Assembly (NCBI GenBank): GCA_022566355.1 | Contig: JADFJB010000015.1 | Span: 1-50,322, forward strand | Direction of reading: 5' to 3' | Length of the DNA: 50,322 bases | Source of the DNA: a candidate division KSB1 bacterium | GTDB taxonomy: Bacteria > Zhuqueibacterota > JdFR-76 > DREG01 | In this document: piece by piece, positions 26,110 to 34,269 of the stretch | Layout: each line of letters opens with the position of its first letter | Position numbering within the stretch: the first letter of the stretch is position 1 | The notes under the pieces: model-generated | The model's input: the letters and a program-made list of their open reading frames with translations, nothing else | The model's database searches: none | Told to the model about the DNA's origin: nothing | Position numbers and translations under genes: made by a program

Positions 26110-26802
26110 ATGGATGAAACTACCCAATCCACGGGGCGACAAGAAGATAGGCTGATTCGCATTGGCGGCCTTGCAGTCCTAGTGGCTCTCGCGATTCACA
26201 TTTTTGTTAACGGATTCCTCAAGAAATTTCCGCCCGAGAATCCATCGCTGCCAGAACTTAAAGACTATCTGACAGTTGAAGCCAGCACTTGGGCAATTGT
26301 TCACGGGCTAAAATATTTGGCGCTCGTTGGCCTTGTCGTCTTCGCAGCAGCGGTGTATTCGAGAACTTGCCGCAGCCGCAGGGCACTAGGGGCCGGTTGG
26401 GGAGTCGTTGGTTTGCTTGGGACTGCGATACACGTGACGAACGCAATGATTGCGAATGGCATTGAAATCATGGCCTTCTATGATTTCACTCTTCTTTCTG
26501 AAGAGGCGAGTCTGTTTTGGTTGCTGTTCCGCACCGTTCGAGTTCTATTCACGGCTGAGATTGTCGCTTGGGGTGTGGTTATCTTCGGATTTAGCATGGC
26601 AGGATTTCAGTCATCAACGCTTCCGCGTTGGATTTCATCGTTAGGATTTTTTAGTGCCACGGCATGCATGGTCTCTGGTGTCTTTGTTGTCTCTGTCCTC
26701 ACTGAAGGTTGGGCCACAATACTCATAGACGTGGCTTCGATTACGGGCCTAGCCTGGTTCTCATGTGTCGGAGTCTACATGTTGATGCAGGGAGAGTCGT
26801 AG
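26110..26802 (+). CDS. Unrecognised multi-pass membrane protein
   Basis: 230 residues with five or six hydrophobic segments (about 18-36, 61-83, 95-115, 137-165, 173-192 and 198-224). A short polar loop 'KKFPPENPSLPELKDYLTVE' follows helix 1. I do not recognise the family; the shape resembles DUF4386-type small integral membrane proteins, but no diagnostic motif can be claimed. The start is the ATG at 26110 because AAGGAG (26097-26102) precedes it; the frame is open further back to a TTG at 26062. The gene is richer in GC than creD and the ABC genes around it, which suggests separate acquisition. Confidence 0.65.
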   Translation: MDETTQSTGRQEDRLIRIGGLAVLVALAIHIFVNGFLKKFPPENPSLPELKDYLTVEASTWAIVHGLKYLALVGLVVFAAAVYSRTCRSRRALGAGWGVVGLLGTAIHVTNAMIANGIEIMAFYDFTLLSEEASLFWLLFRTVRVLFTAEIVAWGVVIFGFSMAGFQSSTLPRWISSLGFFSATACMVSGVFVVSVLTEGWATILIDVASITGLAWFSCVGVYMLMQGES

Positions 26803-26879
26803 GATGCTCGTCATGAACACTCATTTCGATATCTCACGGAATGCCGAGCGTACACAAAGCGCGCTCCATTATGCTGATT

Positions 26880-26936
26880 TCACAGATTGTAAATAACCAA
26901 ATCTGCAAAATCCTTTAATCCTATTAATCTGCGGTC
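26880..26936 (-). repeat. 'GACCGCAGATTA' repeat at the 3' end of the ABC transporter gene
   Basis: On the minus strand TGACCGCAGATTAATAGG is followed by spaced CAGATT-type units to about 26880. It supplies the last codons ('LTAD', stop) of the ABC gene and matches the element that ends the SAM hydrolase gene (GCGACCGCAAATTACAC at 12112). Confidence 0.55.
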
Positions 26937-28750
26937 AGGCTTACCCCACTCTCTTTTAGACGGATATGATCCTCATACTGGATCTTATACAATTTGTTGT
27001 AAATGCCTTCCAGTTTCATTAATTCGGAATGACTGCCCATTTCTTTGATATGGCCTTTATGCAGAACAATGATTTGATCGGCTTTCTGAATCGTTGATAA
27101 ACGATGTGCAATAACAATTGATGTTCGATCGGCAAGTAGCTTGTCCAGCGCCTTCTGAATCAAACTTTCCGTGTGCGGATCCACGCTGGCAGTCGCTTCA
27201 TCAAGAATTAATATTTCCGGATCGAAAGCCAGTGCCCGGGCGAATGCCAGCAATTGTTTCTGCCCTGTGGAAATTAAGCTGCCTCGTTCACGTATATCCG
27301 TATCATACCCGTCACTCAATTGTTGTATGAATTCTTCAGCAGCAACCTGGTTTGCAGCAATTTGTATCTGTTCATTAGAAAAATCCTCTCCTAATCGAAT
27401 ATTTTGGGCCACAGTTCCGGCAAATATAAAAATATCCTGCTGAACGATAGCAATTCGATTGCGGAGATTTTCCAACGATAAATCCTTTATATCAACACCA
27501 TCAATGCATATCTTGCCCTTTTGCGGATCGTAAAATCGACACAACAAATTGATGATGGAAGTCTTGCCCGCCCCGGTGTGGCCAACGATTGCAATTTTTT
27601 GTCCTTTTTTAATTTCAAAAGAAATATTCTCCAGAACGTAATTTTCTTCATCGTAAGCAAAGGTAACCGAGTTGAATTCTATTTTTTTATTCATCGCAGC
27701 TAATTCAACCGGGGAACTTGCTGATAAAACCGTTGGTTTTTCATCTAATATTTTAAAAATTCTCTCGGCAGATGCCATCGCTCCCTGGAGAATATTGTAT
27801 TTTTCGGCAAGATCGCTAATGGGTCTAAAAAATTGTTGGGCATATTGAATAAATGCGACGAGAACACCAAGTGTTATGGAAGCGCTGGCTGTTTTCCAAC
27901 CACCATAAGCAATCGTTGTTCCCATTGCCAGGTATCCGATAAACTCAACAATGGGGTAAAATAACGAGAAATAAAAAATTGTTTTTATATAAGCATCCAG
28001 GTGAGCTTGATTCAACCTGGAAAATTGACGAAAGTTTTTATCCTCCCGAGAAAACAACTGGACAATATACATACCGCTAATATTTTCTTGCAAATAAGCG
28101 TTAATTCTCGCTATTCGTTTACGAATATTTCGAAAACTCTCCCGTACTTTTTTTCTGAACAAAAATGTAACGAAAATGAGTAGAGGAATAACACTGAATG
28201 TAATGAGCGCCAGCTTCATATTAATTGTCAGCATTACGATGACAATGCCAATTAATGTGAATAAATCTCCAAAAATCGCAACTACTCCGGATGTTAGCAC
28301 TTCATTCAAAGATTCAACATCGGTAGTAACCCGGGTAACCAACCGCCCTACCGGATTGCGATCATAAAAGCGAATAGAAAGATTTTGCAAATGAGTAATC
28401 AAATGTTTGCGAATATCAAACATAAGATGCTGACCAATCCATTGCATTAGATAAGTTTGTCCGTAAATGACAAAGAATTGTAACACTAATATCGCCATGA
28501 AATAAAGCATGATATCCAATAATCCGGAATAATTACCCGGAAGGATATAATTATCAATTGCAATTTTGGTAAAGTAAGGACCGACCAAACGAGTTGCCGC
28601 AGATAGTAGAAGCAGAATCACAGCCAGAACCATATGCAGCTTGTAAGGTTGTAGATAGACCATTAAACGCTTCATTAAGCGACTGTCGTATACTTTCCCT
28701 GTAATTTCGTCTTCGGCTATTGAAAAGCCTTTTGCACCACCCTTACGCAA
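26924..28750 (-). CDS. ABC exporter half-transporter, catalytic-Glu subunit (BmrD/YheH-like)
   Basis: 608 residues: six-helix exporter membrane domain (about 35-330) then an ATPase domain. Walker A is 'GHTGAGKTS', the signature is the degenerate 'ISTGQKQ' and Walker B is 'ILILDEATASVD' with the catalytic Glu. The STGQ signature with an intact Glu is the pattern of one subunit of heterodimeric exporters such as BmrCD and TM287/288. It starts with TTG at 28750 and overlaps the stop of the partner gene by eight bases, which fits strict co-translation. The likely role is export of drugs or lipophilic compounds. Its last codons lie in a dispersed repeat. Confidence 0.9.
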   Translation of the reverse strand: MRKGGAKGFSIAEDEITGKVYDSRLMKRLMVYLQPYKLHMVLAVILLLLSAATRLVGPYFTKIAIDNYILPGNYSGLLDIMLYFMAILVLQFFVIYGQTYLMQWIGQHLMFDIRKHLITHLQNLSIRFYDRNPVGRLVTRVTTDVESLNEVLTSGVVAIFGDLFTLIGIVIVMLTINMKLALITFSVIPLLIFVTFLFRKKVRESFRNIRKRIARINAYLQENISGMYIVQLFSREDKNFRQFSRLNQAHLDAYIKTIFYFSLFYPIVEFIGYLAMGTTIAYGGWKTASASITLGVLVAFIQYAQQFFRPISDLAEKYNILQGAMASAERIFKILDEKPTVLSASSPVELAAMNKKIEFNSVTFAYDEENYVLENISFEIKKGQKIAIVGHTGAGKTSIINLLCRFYDPQKGKICIDGVDIKDLSLENLRNRIAIVQQDIFIFAGTVAQNIRLGEDFSNEQIQIAANQVAAEEFIQQLSDGYDTDIRERGSLISTGQKQLLAFARALAFDPEILILDEATASVDPHTESLIQKALDKLLADRTSIVIAHRLSTIQKADQIIVLHKGHIKEMGSHSELMKLEGIYNKLYKIQYEDHIRLKESGVSLTAD

Positions 28751-30488
28751 TTCTTTCTAATTCCTCCTCAATCAATTGTTTGTAATAAAGATCCGCATAT
28801 TTTCCATCCAGTGCTAAAAGGGATTTATGATCTCCACTTTCGATAATCCTACCCTCATCCAGTACTAAAATTAAGTCCGAATCTGTTAAAGTAGTCACCC
28901 GATGGGATACGATGATTTTAGTAACACCGAAAAATTGAGTCTTGAGATTATTCAGAATTTTTCTCTCGGTAATTGTGTCCACAGCTGAAAGAGCATCATC
29001 CAAAATTAATATTTTTGGACGACCCAACGCAGCCCTGGCAATGGCAACTCTTTGTTTCTGTCCACCGGAGAGATTAATACCACGCTCACCCAGCAATGTA
29101 TCGTATTGGTCTGTGAACGTATCAATTTCATGTGCGATATGAACAGATTTAGCTATTTCCTCTAATTCTCTACTTGTCTTTTCGCCATTGCCAAAAGCAA
29201 TATTAGCTGCAATGGTTTCGGAAAAAAGGAAATCTTCCTGGGGCACTAATCCTATATTTTCTCGCAGGATGTTAAGAGGAACGCTTCGGATTTCGTGATC
29301 ACCAAAAAGAATTTTGCCTTTTCCCGGATCGTATAATCGTGCAATTAAATTAACAAGTGTTGATTTCCCGGAACCGGTGCCGCCAACTATGGCAACGAGA
29401 GAACCTTCCTTTATCTTGAAATGAATATCACTTATGGCATCATTTTCGCTGTTTTCGTATTTGAAGGATACATGTTGAAACGAAATTGAACCGGGTATTG
29501 TGGTAATTTGTTGATTGGTTTCTTCTGTATCTTTTATCCCGGGTTCTTCTGCCATAATTCTATTTATCCTGACTAAAGATGCAGCGCCCATTTGAAAGAT
29601 ATTCATTACCCAACCAATTGCTATCATCGGCCATATCAAGGAAGTCAGATAAGTATAAAACGCAACAAACTCTCCCAAAGTAATCTGTTGAGATATGACA
29701 CTCCTTCCGCCAAAATAAATTATGATTGCGAATGCAGATCCCGTCAGCAAGGTAATACTCGCGAACATCAATCCTCTCCATTTGGAGAGTTGCAGATTGT
29801 TTCTCAAATATTCCTGATTAATTTTATTAAATTGTTTGATTTGATATTTTTCCTGGCGATATGCCTTGATCACCCGAATCCCGGAAAAATTTTCTTCTAC
29901 TTTTGCCGTAACATCTGAGAAAATTGATTGAACACGATCAGATAAGCGAAACATTTTTTTTACAATGCGATTGACTGCAAATGCAACAATCGGAAATGGT
30001 GTGAGAGCAATTAAAGTTAGCTTTAAGTCGATGCTAATCATCATGATTACTGCGAAAGTCGTAAATAAGATAGTAAATGAGGAATACATGATTCCCGGTC
30101 CCAAAACATTCCTCACCGCATTGATATCATTAGTGCCACGGGCCATGATATCCCCGGTACGGCTTCGGTGGTAGAATTCAAGAGAAAGCTTTTGCAGGTG
30201 AGAAAAATAATCATTCCTGATATCATACTCAATTTTCCTGGAGATTTCGATTAGGACTTTTCTTTTATAAAAAAGAAAAATACTGGCCAGAGTGGCAACG
30301 GAGATGAATTTGAGTATTGAATTGTAAAAAGATTGATCAGCCCCGACCTCATTCAGAATATCGATAGGATCTTTTAGTAAGTATGGAACTGCAGCTGAAG
30401 TAATTGCGTGCATTAAAAGGACAAAAAAGCCAAAAGCGTATTCCTTCTTATATTTTTGCAGATATTTCTTAAGCTTAAATAATACCAA
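28743..30488 (-). CDS. ABC exporter half-transporter, degenerate-site subunit (BmrC/YheI-like)
   Basis: 581 residues: exporter membrane domain (about 15-310) plus ATPase domain. Walker A 'GGTGSGKST', canonical signature 'LSGGQKQR', but Walker B is 'ILILDDALSAVD', with Asp in place of the catalytic Glu. Paired with the downstream subunit this gives one competent and one degenerate ATP site, the hallmark of asymmetric heterodimers. The start is TTG at 30488, with AAAGGA upstream on the minus strand; no ATG is available near the N-terminus. First gene of a two-gene operon. Confidence 0.9.
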   Translation of the reverse strand: MVLFKLKKYLQKYKKEYAFGFFVLLMHAITSAAVPYLLKDPIDILNEVGADQSFYNSILKFISVATLASIFLFYKRKVLIEISRKIEYDIRNDYFSHLQKLSLEFYHRSRTGDIMARGTNDINAVRNVLGPGIMYSSFTILFTTFAVIMMISIDLKLTLIALTPFPIVAFAVNRIVKKMFRLSDRVQSIFSDVTAKVEENFSGIRVIKAYRQEKYQIKQFNKINQEYLRNNLQLSKWRGLMFASITLLTGSAFAIIIYFGGRSVISQQITLGEFVAFYTYLTSLIWPMIAIGWVMNIFQMGAASLVRINRIMAEEPGIKDTEETNQQITTIPGSISFQHVSFKYENSENDAISDIHFKIKEGSLVAIVGGTGSGKSTLVNLIARLYDPGKGKILFGDHEIRSVPLNILRENIGLVPQEDFLFSETIAANIAFGNGEKTSRELEEIAKSVHIAHEIDTFTDQYDTLLGERGINLSGGQKQRVAIARAALGRPKILILDDALSAVDTITERKILNNLKTQFFGVTKIIVSHRVTTLTDSDLILVLDEGRIIESGDHKSLLALDGKYADLYYKQLIEEELERIA

Positions 30489-30902
30489 TAAAAGTAGGTC
30501 CTTTTTCGTAATGTCACATGGTTTTGATTATCAATATCGAACAGAGTTTTTCATGAAAATCATTGATTTAATATTTATTATTTACAGTATTGGTTTTTCC
30601 CAAAATTATCCATCAATATTTTTGTTGTGAATGAAATACTTCTTTAATCTTAATGAATAATTTTCTTAATTTGGAATTTATAACATTGCCCTTGACTTTT
30701 AAAAATGCCTGGCTAGGAGATTTTACTAAAAACCCCTTGATTAAATTCTATTTTCCCCTTATGTTATGATCGATAATGAATCCAATTATTAATTTTTTCC
30801 CTTTTTCATTTTTCACACCTTTATTTCTCAAGTCACGTTTTCCTAGAAACGGAATTGTACTAATATTTAGCAAATCACATTTCATCTATTGAGGGAGAAA
30901 GA
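30489..30902. other. Divergent intergenic region between the ABC exporter operon and manC
   Basis: 414 AT-rich bases that must hold both promoters. CCCTTGACTTTTAA at 30689-30702 matches the -35 region of the integrase promoter, but no good -10 follows at the right distance. No gene or structured RNA was recognised. Confidence 0.45.
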
Positions 30903-31973
30903 ATGTTTATTGTAATTATGGCGGGGGGAAGCGGAAAGAGGTTTTGGCCTAAAAGTAAAGAAGCGAAACCCAAACAATTTTTACCCATACTCGATTCAAA
31001 AACCATGATCCAATCAACAGTGGAACGGTTAATTCCGCTTGTAGACTCTGATGATATTTATTATGTATTAAATTACCAGCAAAAAGATGTTCTACTGGAG
31101 CAAATAAGCAATATTCCGGATAAAAATATAATCCTGGAACCTACCGGAAAAAATACAGCGCCATGCATTGGATTAGCGGCGATCCACTTAAAACAAAAGA
31201 ATCCCGATGACGTTATGATAGTTCTCCCAGCAGATCATTTCATTAAGGATGAAGAAAGATTTCGAGAATCGTTGTTAATCGCTGAAAAGATAGCGATTGA
31301 ATATGATTCTTTGGTGACATTAGGAATAAAACCCGACTACCCAGCGACCGGGTACGGATATATTCAATGCAACGAAAAGATCAAAGAGGTTTCCGGGGTT
31401 TCGATTTATAAAGTTAAAACTTTTGCAGAAAAACCACAATATGAAACTGCCAAACAATTTTTGCAAAGCGGCGATTTTTTATGGAACAGCGGCATATTCA
31501 TTTGGAAAGTTTCTACTATACTAAAAGTAATTCAAAATTTATTACCGGAACTCTACTCTTCAATGGAAAAATTAGAGACCCACATAAATTCGAACAATTA
31601 TTACACACATCTTGAAAAGATTTACCGCCAAATAAGAAGTATTTCAATTGATTATGGTGTAATGGAATATGCAAAAAATGTATCCGTTCTTAAATGCGAA
31701 TTTGGCTGGAATGATGTTGGTAGTTGGGATGAAGTTTACAATCTTTCGCCCAAAGATAAAAACGGGAATACAATCATTGAAAATGGATTAACAATGGATT
31801 GTAAAAACTGCTATATAGATTCTGATTCCGATTTAATCGCCGTTTTAGGGGTTGATGACCTGGTTGTGGTAAAATCGGAAAATTCAATCCTGATTTGCAA
31901 AAAAGACAAAACTCAAGACGTTAAAGAATTGGTAGATAAAATAAAACGCAAAGAACTCGATCAATATTTGTAG
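30903..31973 (+). CDS. manC: Mannose-1-phosphate guanylyltransferase
   Basis: 356 residues of the nucleotidyltransferase-only type (no isomerase domain). The N-terminal pyrophosphorylase signature 'GGSGKRFWPKSKEAKPKQFL' (9-28) binds GTP; 'FAEKPQYETA' and 'FGWNDVGSWDEVY' are the family's sugar-binding motifs. It makes GDP-mannose from GTP and mannose-1-phosphate for surface glycans. GGGAGAAAG just before the ATG supports the start. It is followed at 7 bases by a small orphan gene and then by ptsN-like and zinc-ribbon genes on the same strand, which look like one transcript. Confidence 0.92.
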   Translation: MFIVIMAGGSGKRFWPKSKEAKPKQFLPILDSKTMIQSTVERLIPLVDSDDIYYVLNYQQKDVLLEQISNIPDKNIILEPTGKNTAPCIGLAAIHLKQKNPDDVMIVLPADHFIKDEERFRESLLIAEKIAIEYDSLVTLGIKPDYPATGYGYIQCNEKIKEVSGVSIYKVKTFAEKPQYETAKQFLQSGDFLWNSGIFIWKVSTILKVIQNLLPELYSSMEKLETHINSNNYYTHLEKIYRQIRSISIDYGVMEYAKNVSVLKCEFGWNDVGSWDEVYNLSPKDKNGNTIIENGLTMDCKNCYIDSDSDLIAVLGVDDLVVVKSENSILICKKDKTQDVKELVDKIKRKELDQYL

Positions 31974-31980
31974 GGTTAAT

Positions 31981-32247
31981 ATGCGTCGATCAAAAAATCA
32001 AAAACAAATTCTACTGCAAGAATTGGAAGAACTTCTGGAAAGGCTTACAATTCCCTTGCGTTATGAAAAAGGAAATTTTAAAGGCGGGCTCTGTTTTTAC
32101 AATGAAAAGGCCTATTTCATTATAAATAAGAATTTATCACTCGATCAAAAATTACAAATATTTAGGAATGATTTACTGCACGTTAATCTTGAAGATTTGT
32201 TTATTCGGCCTGTAATCCGAGAATTTTTGAGTAATCCACACTTTTAA
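31981..32247 (+). CDS. Small conserved-looking protein of unknown function
   Basis: 88 residues, no membrane helix or known motif. The N-terminus is a likely amphipathic helix ('QILLQELEELLERL'), the middle is beta-like with 'GGLCFYNEKAYFIINKNLSLDQKLQIF' (in pieces), and the end reads 'LFIRPVIREFL'. The spacing (7 bases after manC, 14 before the EIIA gene) and its codon use argue that it is a real gene. I do not recognise the family. Confidence 0.7.
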   Translation: MRRSKNQKQILLQELEELLERLTIPLRYEKGNFKGGLCFYNEKAYFIINKNLSLDQKLQIFRNDLLHVNLEDLFIRPVIREFLSNPHF

Positions 32248-32261
32248 CAAAAGGAAGTTGA

Positions 32262-32726
32262 ATGAACATAGATGAGTTTCTTGGCTATTTTAAAGAAGAA
32301 TTTTTTATTAAAGATTTAAAATCGAAATCAAAAAATGATATATTAGAGGAAATGGTCAACCATATTGCTGACCAAAGCACTCTAAAAGATAGTACATTGA
32401 TTTTGGAAATGTTAAAAAGAAGGGAAGAAATCGGCAGTACTGGAATAGGGCATGGAATTGCCATTCCGCATGGGCGAACTATCTCAGTACCAGATTTGAT
32501 AACTGTTTATGGAAAGTCTGCTAATAGCATTGAATTTGATGCGATCGACAAAAAGCCAGTGAACATGGTATTTATGATTATTGCACCCCCCCAGGAACAA
32601 TCAAATACTTATCTCCCGTTTTTAGGCAAATTGGTTGATATTTTGAATTCAAAAAAAGTACGGAAAGAATTAATCAATGCAAACACTTTTGAGGAATTCA
32701 CACTAGCTCTTGCAGGAGGGTTTTAA
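32262..32726 (+). CDS. PTS EIIA component of the fructose/nitrogen type (PtsN-like)
   Basis: 154 residues with the EIIA-Ntr/Fru active-site block 'STGIGHGIAIPHGR' (60-72); His70 is the phosphorylated residue by family comparison. No EIIB or EIIC permease gene is adjacent, so it is more likely a regulatory EIIA (nitrogen PTS-like) than a sugar importer. AAAGGAAG precedes the ATG at 32262. The stop codon overlaps the ATG of the zinc-ribbon gene (TAATGG), consistent with translational coupling. Confidence 0.88.
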   Translation: MNIDEFLGYFKEEFFIKDLKSKSKNDILEEMVNHIADQSTLKDSTLILEMLKRREEIGSTGIGHGIAIPHGRTISVPDLITVYGKSANSIEFDAIDKKPVNMVFMIIAPPQEQSNTYLPFLGKLVDILNSKKVRKELINANTFEEFTLALAGGF

Positions 32727-33061
32727 TGGACGACAAACAACTTCGCTGTCTTGTGGCTCTTCAGGACATCGACAACATGATTTTAGAAAGTGAAAATGAA
32801 AAAAAGCTGGGATTTAAAACAAAAGGCATTAACAAGCTACAAAAGATAAGAGAAGAAGTTGGCCAACAAATTAACCCTTCCATGTTAAGAGCCTATGAAA
32901 GACTACACAAAAAATATCGCCGTGGAGTAGTCCCTGTCAAAAATAATGTTTGCTTAGGCTGCTTTGTAAAACTTCCAACCTCGATAACAACCAGAGGTAA
33001 GGAGAATATTGTTGTTTTTTCTTGTGAAAATTGTGGCCGGATTCTTTATTGGCTCGATTAA
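32726..33061 (+). CDS. C4-type zinc-ribbon protein
   Basis: 111 residues. The first two thirds are helical and charged ('ENEKKLGFKTKGINKLQKIREEV' in pieces), and the end carries two CxxC pairs, 'CLGC' and 'CENC', in the zf-RING_7 / C4 zinc-ribbon arrangement, with 'GRILYW' closing the protein as in that family. Longer members have an extended coiled coil and are thought to act with RNA or ribosomes; this one has a shortened coiled coil. It converges on the GNAT-like gene with four bases between the stop codons, with no terminator visible. Confidence 0.78.
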   Translation: MDDKQLRCLVALQDIDNMILESENEKKLGFKTKGINKLQKIREEVGQQINPSMLRAYERLHKKYRRGVVPVKNNVCLGCFVKLPTSITTRGKENIVVFSCENCGRILYWLD

Positions 33062-33065
33062 GAAA

Positions 33066-34187
33066 TCAGAATTCTTTGTCAAAGATTCGATAAGTTTTGT
33101 AAATTTTAGAACCAATTTTTTCCAATGTGTGACGCATAGGATAGTTGTCTTCCAAAATCCAGGAGAATTCTCCTCGTGACATTCCAATGTTTACACCTCT
33201 GGAATATGTTTCTAAATAAAAAAGTGAGTCTATACCACTTTTCCTGAATTTCTTTCGAATCCCCAAAATTATCACCCGGATCATATCAATTTTACGGGAA
33301 TACCAAAGTATTTTAGGAAGTCCGAAAGGTATTAGCCTGCCATTAATTTTAGCAAGCGCCTGGTTTAAATCCGGCAAAGACAAAGAGAATCCAACAGGTT
33401 GATCGTTAATAAACGCAAACAAGGCAAGTTCAGGTATGATTATCGGCTTCAGTTCTTTGGCCATATGATCCATTTCCGCATCTGTCATGGGCACAAAACC
33501 CCAATTTTTTTCCCATGCTTCATTATAAACATCTTTCACTATATTTACATCCCGTTTGAAATGTTTCATATCAATAGAGCGCAATTCAATGTTATATTTT
33601 TTCTTGATAATACTGACGACCCGCTTAATTTTTCCCAATTCTATATTAGTTTTACTTAAATAATAAGCCAACAGGTCTTTAGATTTTTGTAATCCGAATG
33701 ATTCAAAAAGTTGCGAGTAATATGATGGATTGTATGTCATCATCACAACCGGAGGTGAATCAAACGCATCCACAAGCAAGCCACATGTATCGTTTATCGA
33801 TGGATTAACCGGTCCCCGCATTCGAACCATCCCCTTTTCACGAATCCATGATTCTGCAGCTTCAAACAAAGCTTTGGAAATATTGGGATCATTGCGAGAT
33901 TCGAAAAATCCAAAGAATCCGGTATTTTCCTGGTGAAAATTATTGTGATTGTCGTTTATTATTGCAGCAATTCTACCAACAATTTCATTACTTTTGTACG
34001 CTAGGAAGCATTGGATTTGGGCATGTTGATAAAAGGGATTCTTATTGGTGTCTAATAACTTCTTTTGATCCATAATTAGAGGCGCGACCCAATTTGAATC
34101 GTCTTTGTAAATATCCCAGGGTAATAAGATAAACTTCCTTTTATCAACCTTGCTACTGACGGGCTTTACGATTATACTTTCTGGCAT
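33066..34187 (-). CDS. GNAT-like N-acyltransferase, candidate bacterial ceramide synthase
   Basis: 373 residues with GNAT-fold features: 'FLAYKSNEIVGRIAAIINDNHN' (in parts; beta strands 2-4 with the 'VGRIAA' acyl-CoA-proximal strand), 'FGFFESRNDP', 'MRGPVNPSINDTCGLLVD', and a second GNAT-like half ('PELALFAFINDQPVGFSLSLPDLN' in pieces). Proteins of this size and type are found beside spt genes, and the Caulobacter ceramide synthase bCerS is a GNAT-type acyltransferase. Here the gene is 82 bases downstream of spt on the same strand. N-acylation of the sphingoid base is therefore the best guess; it is inferred from context. Confidence 0.65.
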   Translation of the reverse strand: MPESIIVKPVSSKVDKRKFILLPWDIYKDDSNWVAPLIMDQKKLLDTNKNPFYQHAQIQCFLAYKSNEIVGRIAAIINDNHNNFHQENTGFFGFFESRNDPNISKALFEAAESWIREKGMVRMRGPVNPSINDTCGLLVDAFDSPPVVMMTYNPSYYSQLFESFGLQKSKDLLAYYLSKTNIELGKIKRVVSIIKKKYNIELRSIDMKHFKRDVNIVKDVYNEAWEKNWGFVPMTDAEMDHMAKELKPIIIPELALFAFINDQPVGFSLSLPDLNQALAKINGRLIPFGLPKILWYSRKIDMIRVIILGIRKKFRKSGIDSLFYLETYSRGVNIGMSRGEFSWILEDNYPMRHTLEKIGSKIYKTYRIFDKEF

Positions 34188-34269
34188 TATCGGAATTGGT
34201 TTAACGTGAATAAGATATTAATTAAACTGGAATTTTCTTACTTGCTATACGCTAGTCAGGTAACACTGT

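Noticed and set aside
30689-30702. CCCTTGACTTTTAA, shared with 12248-12261, as a promoter of manC
   Set aside because: No acceptable -10 hexamer follows at 16-18 bases; the likeness may be chance in AT-rich DNA.
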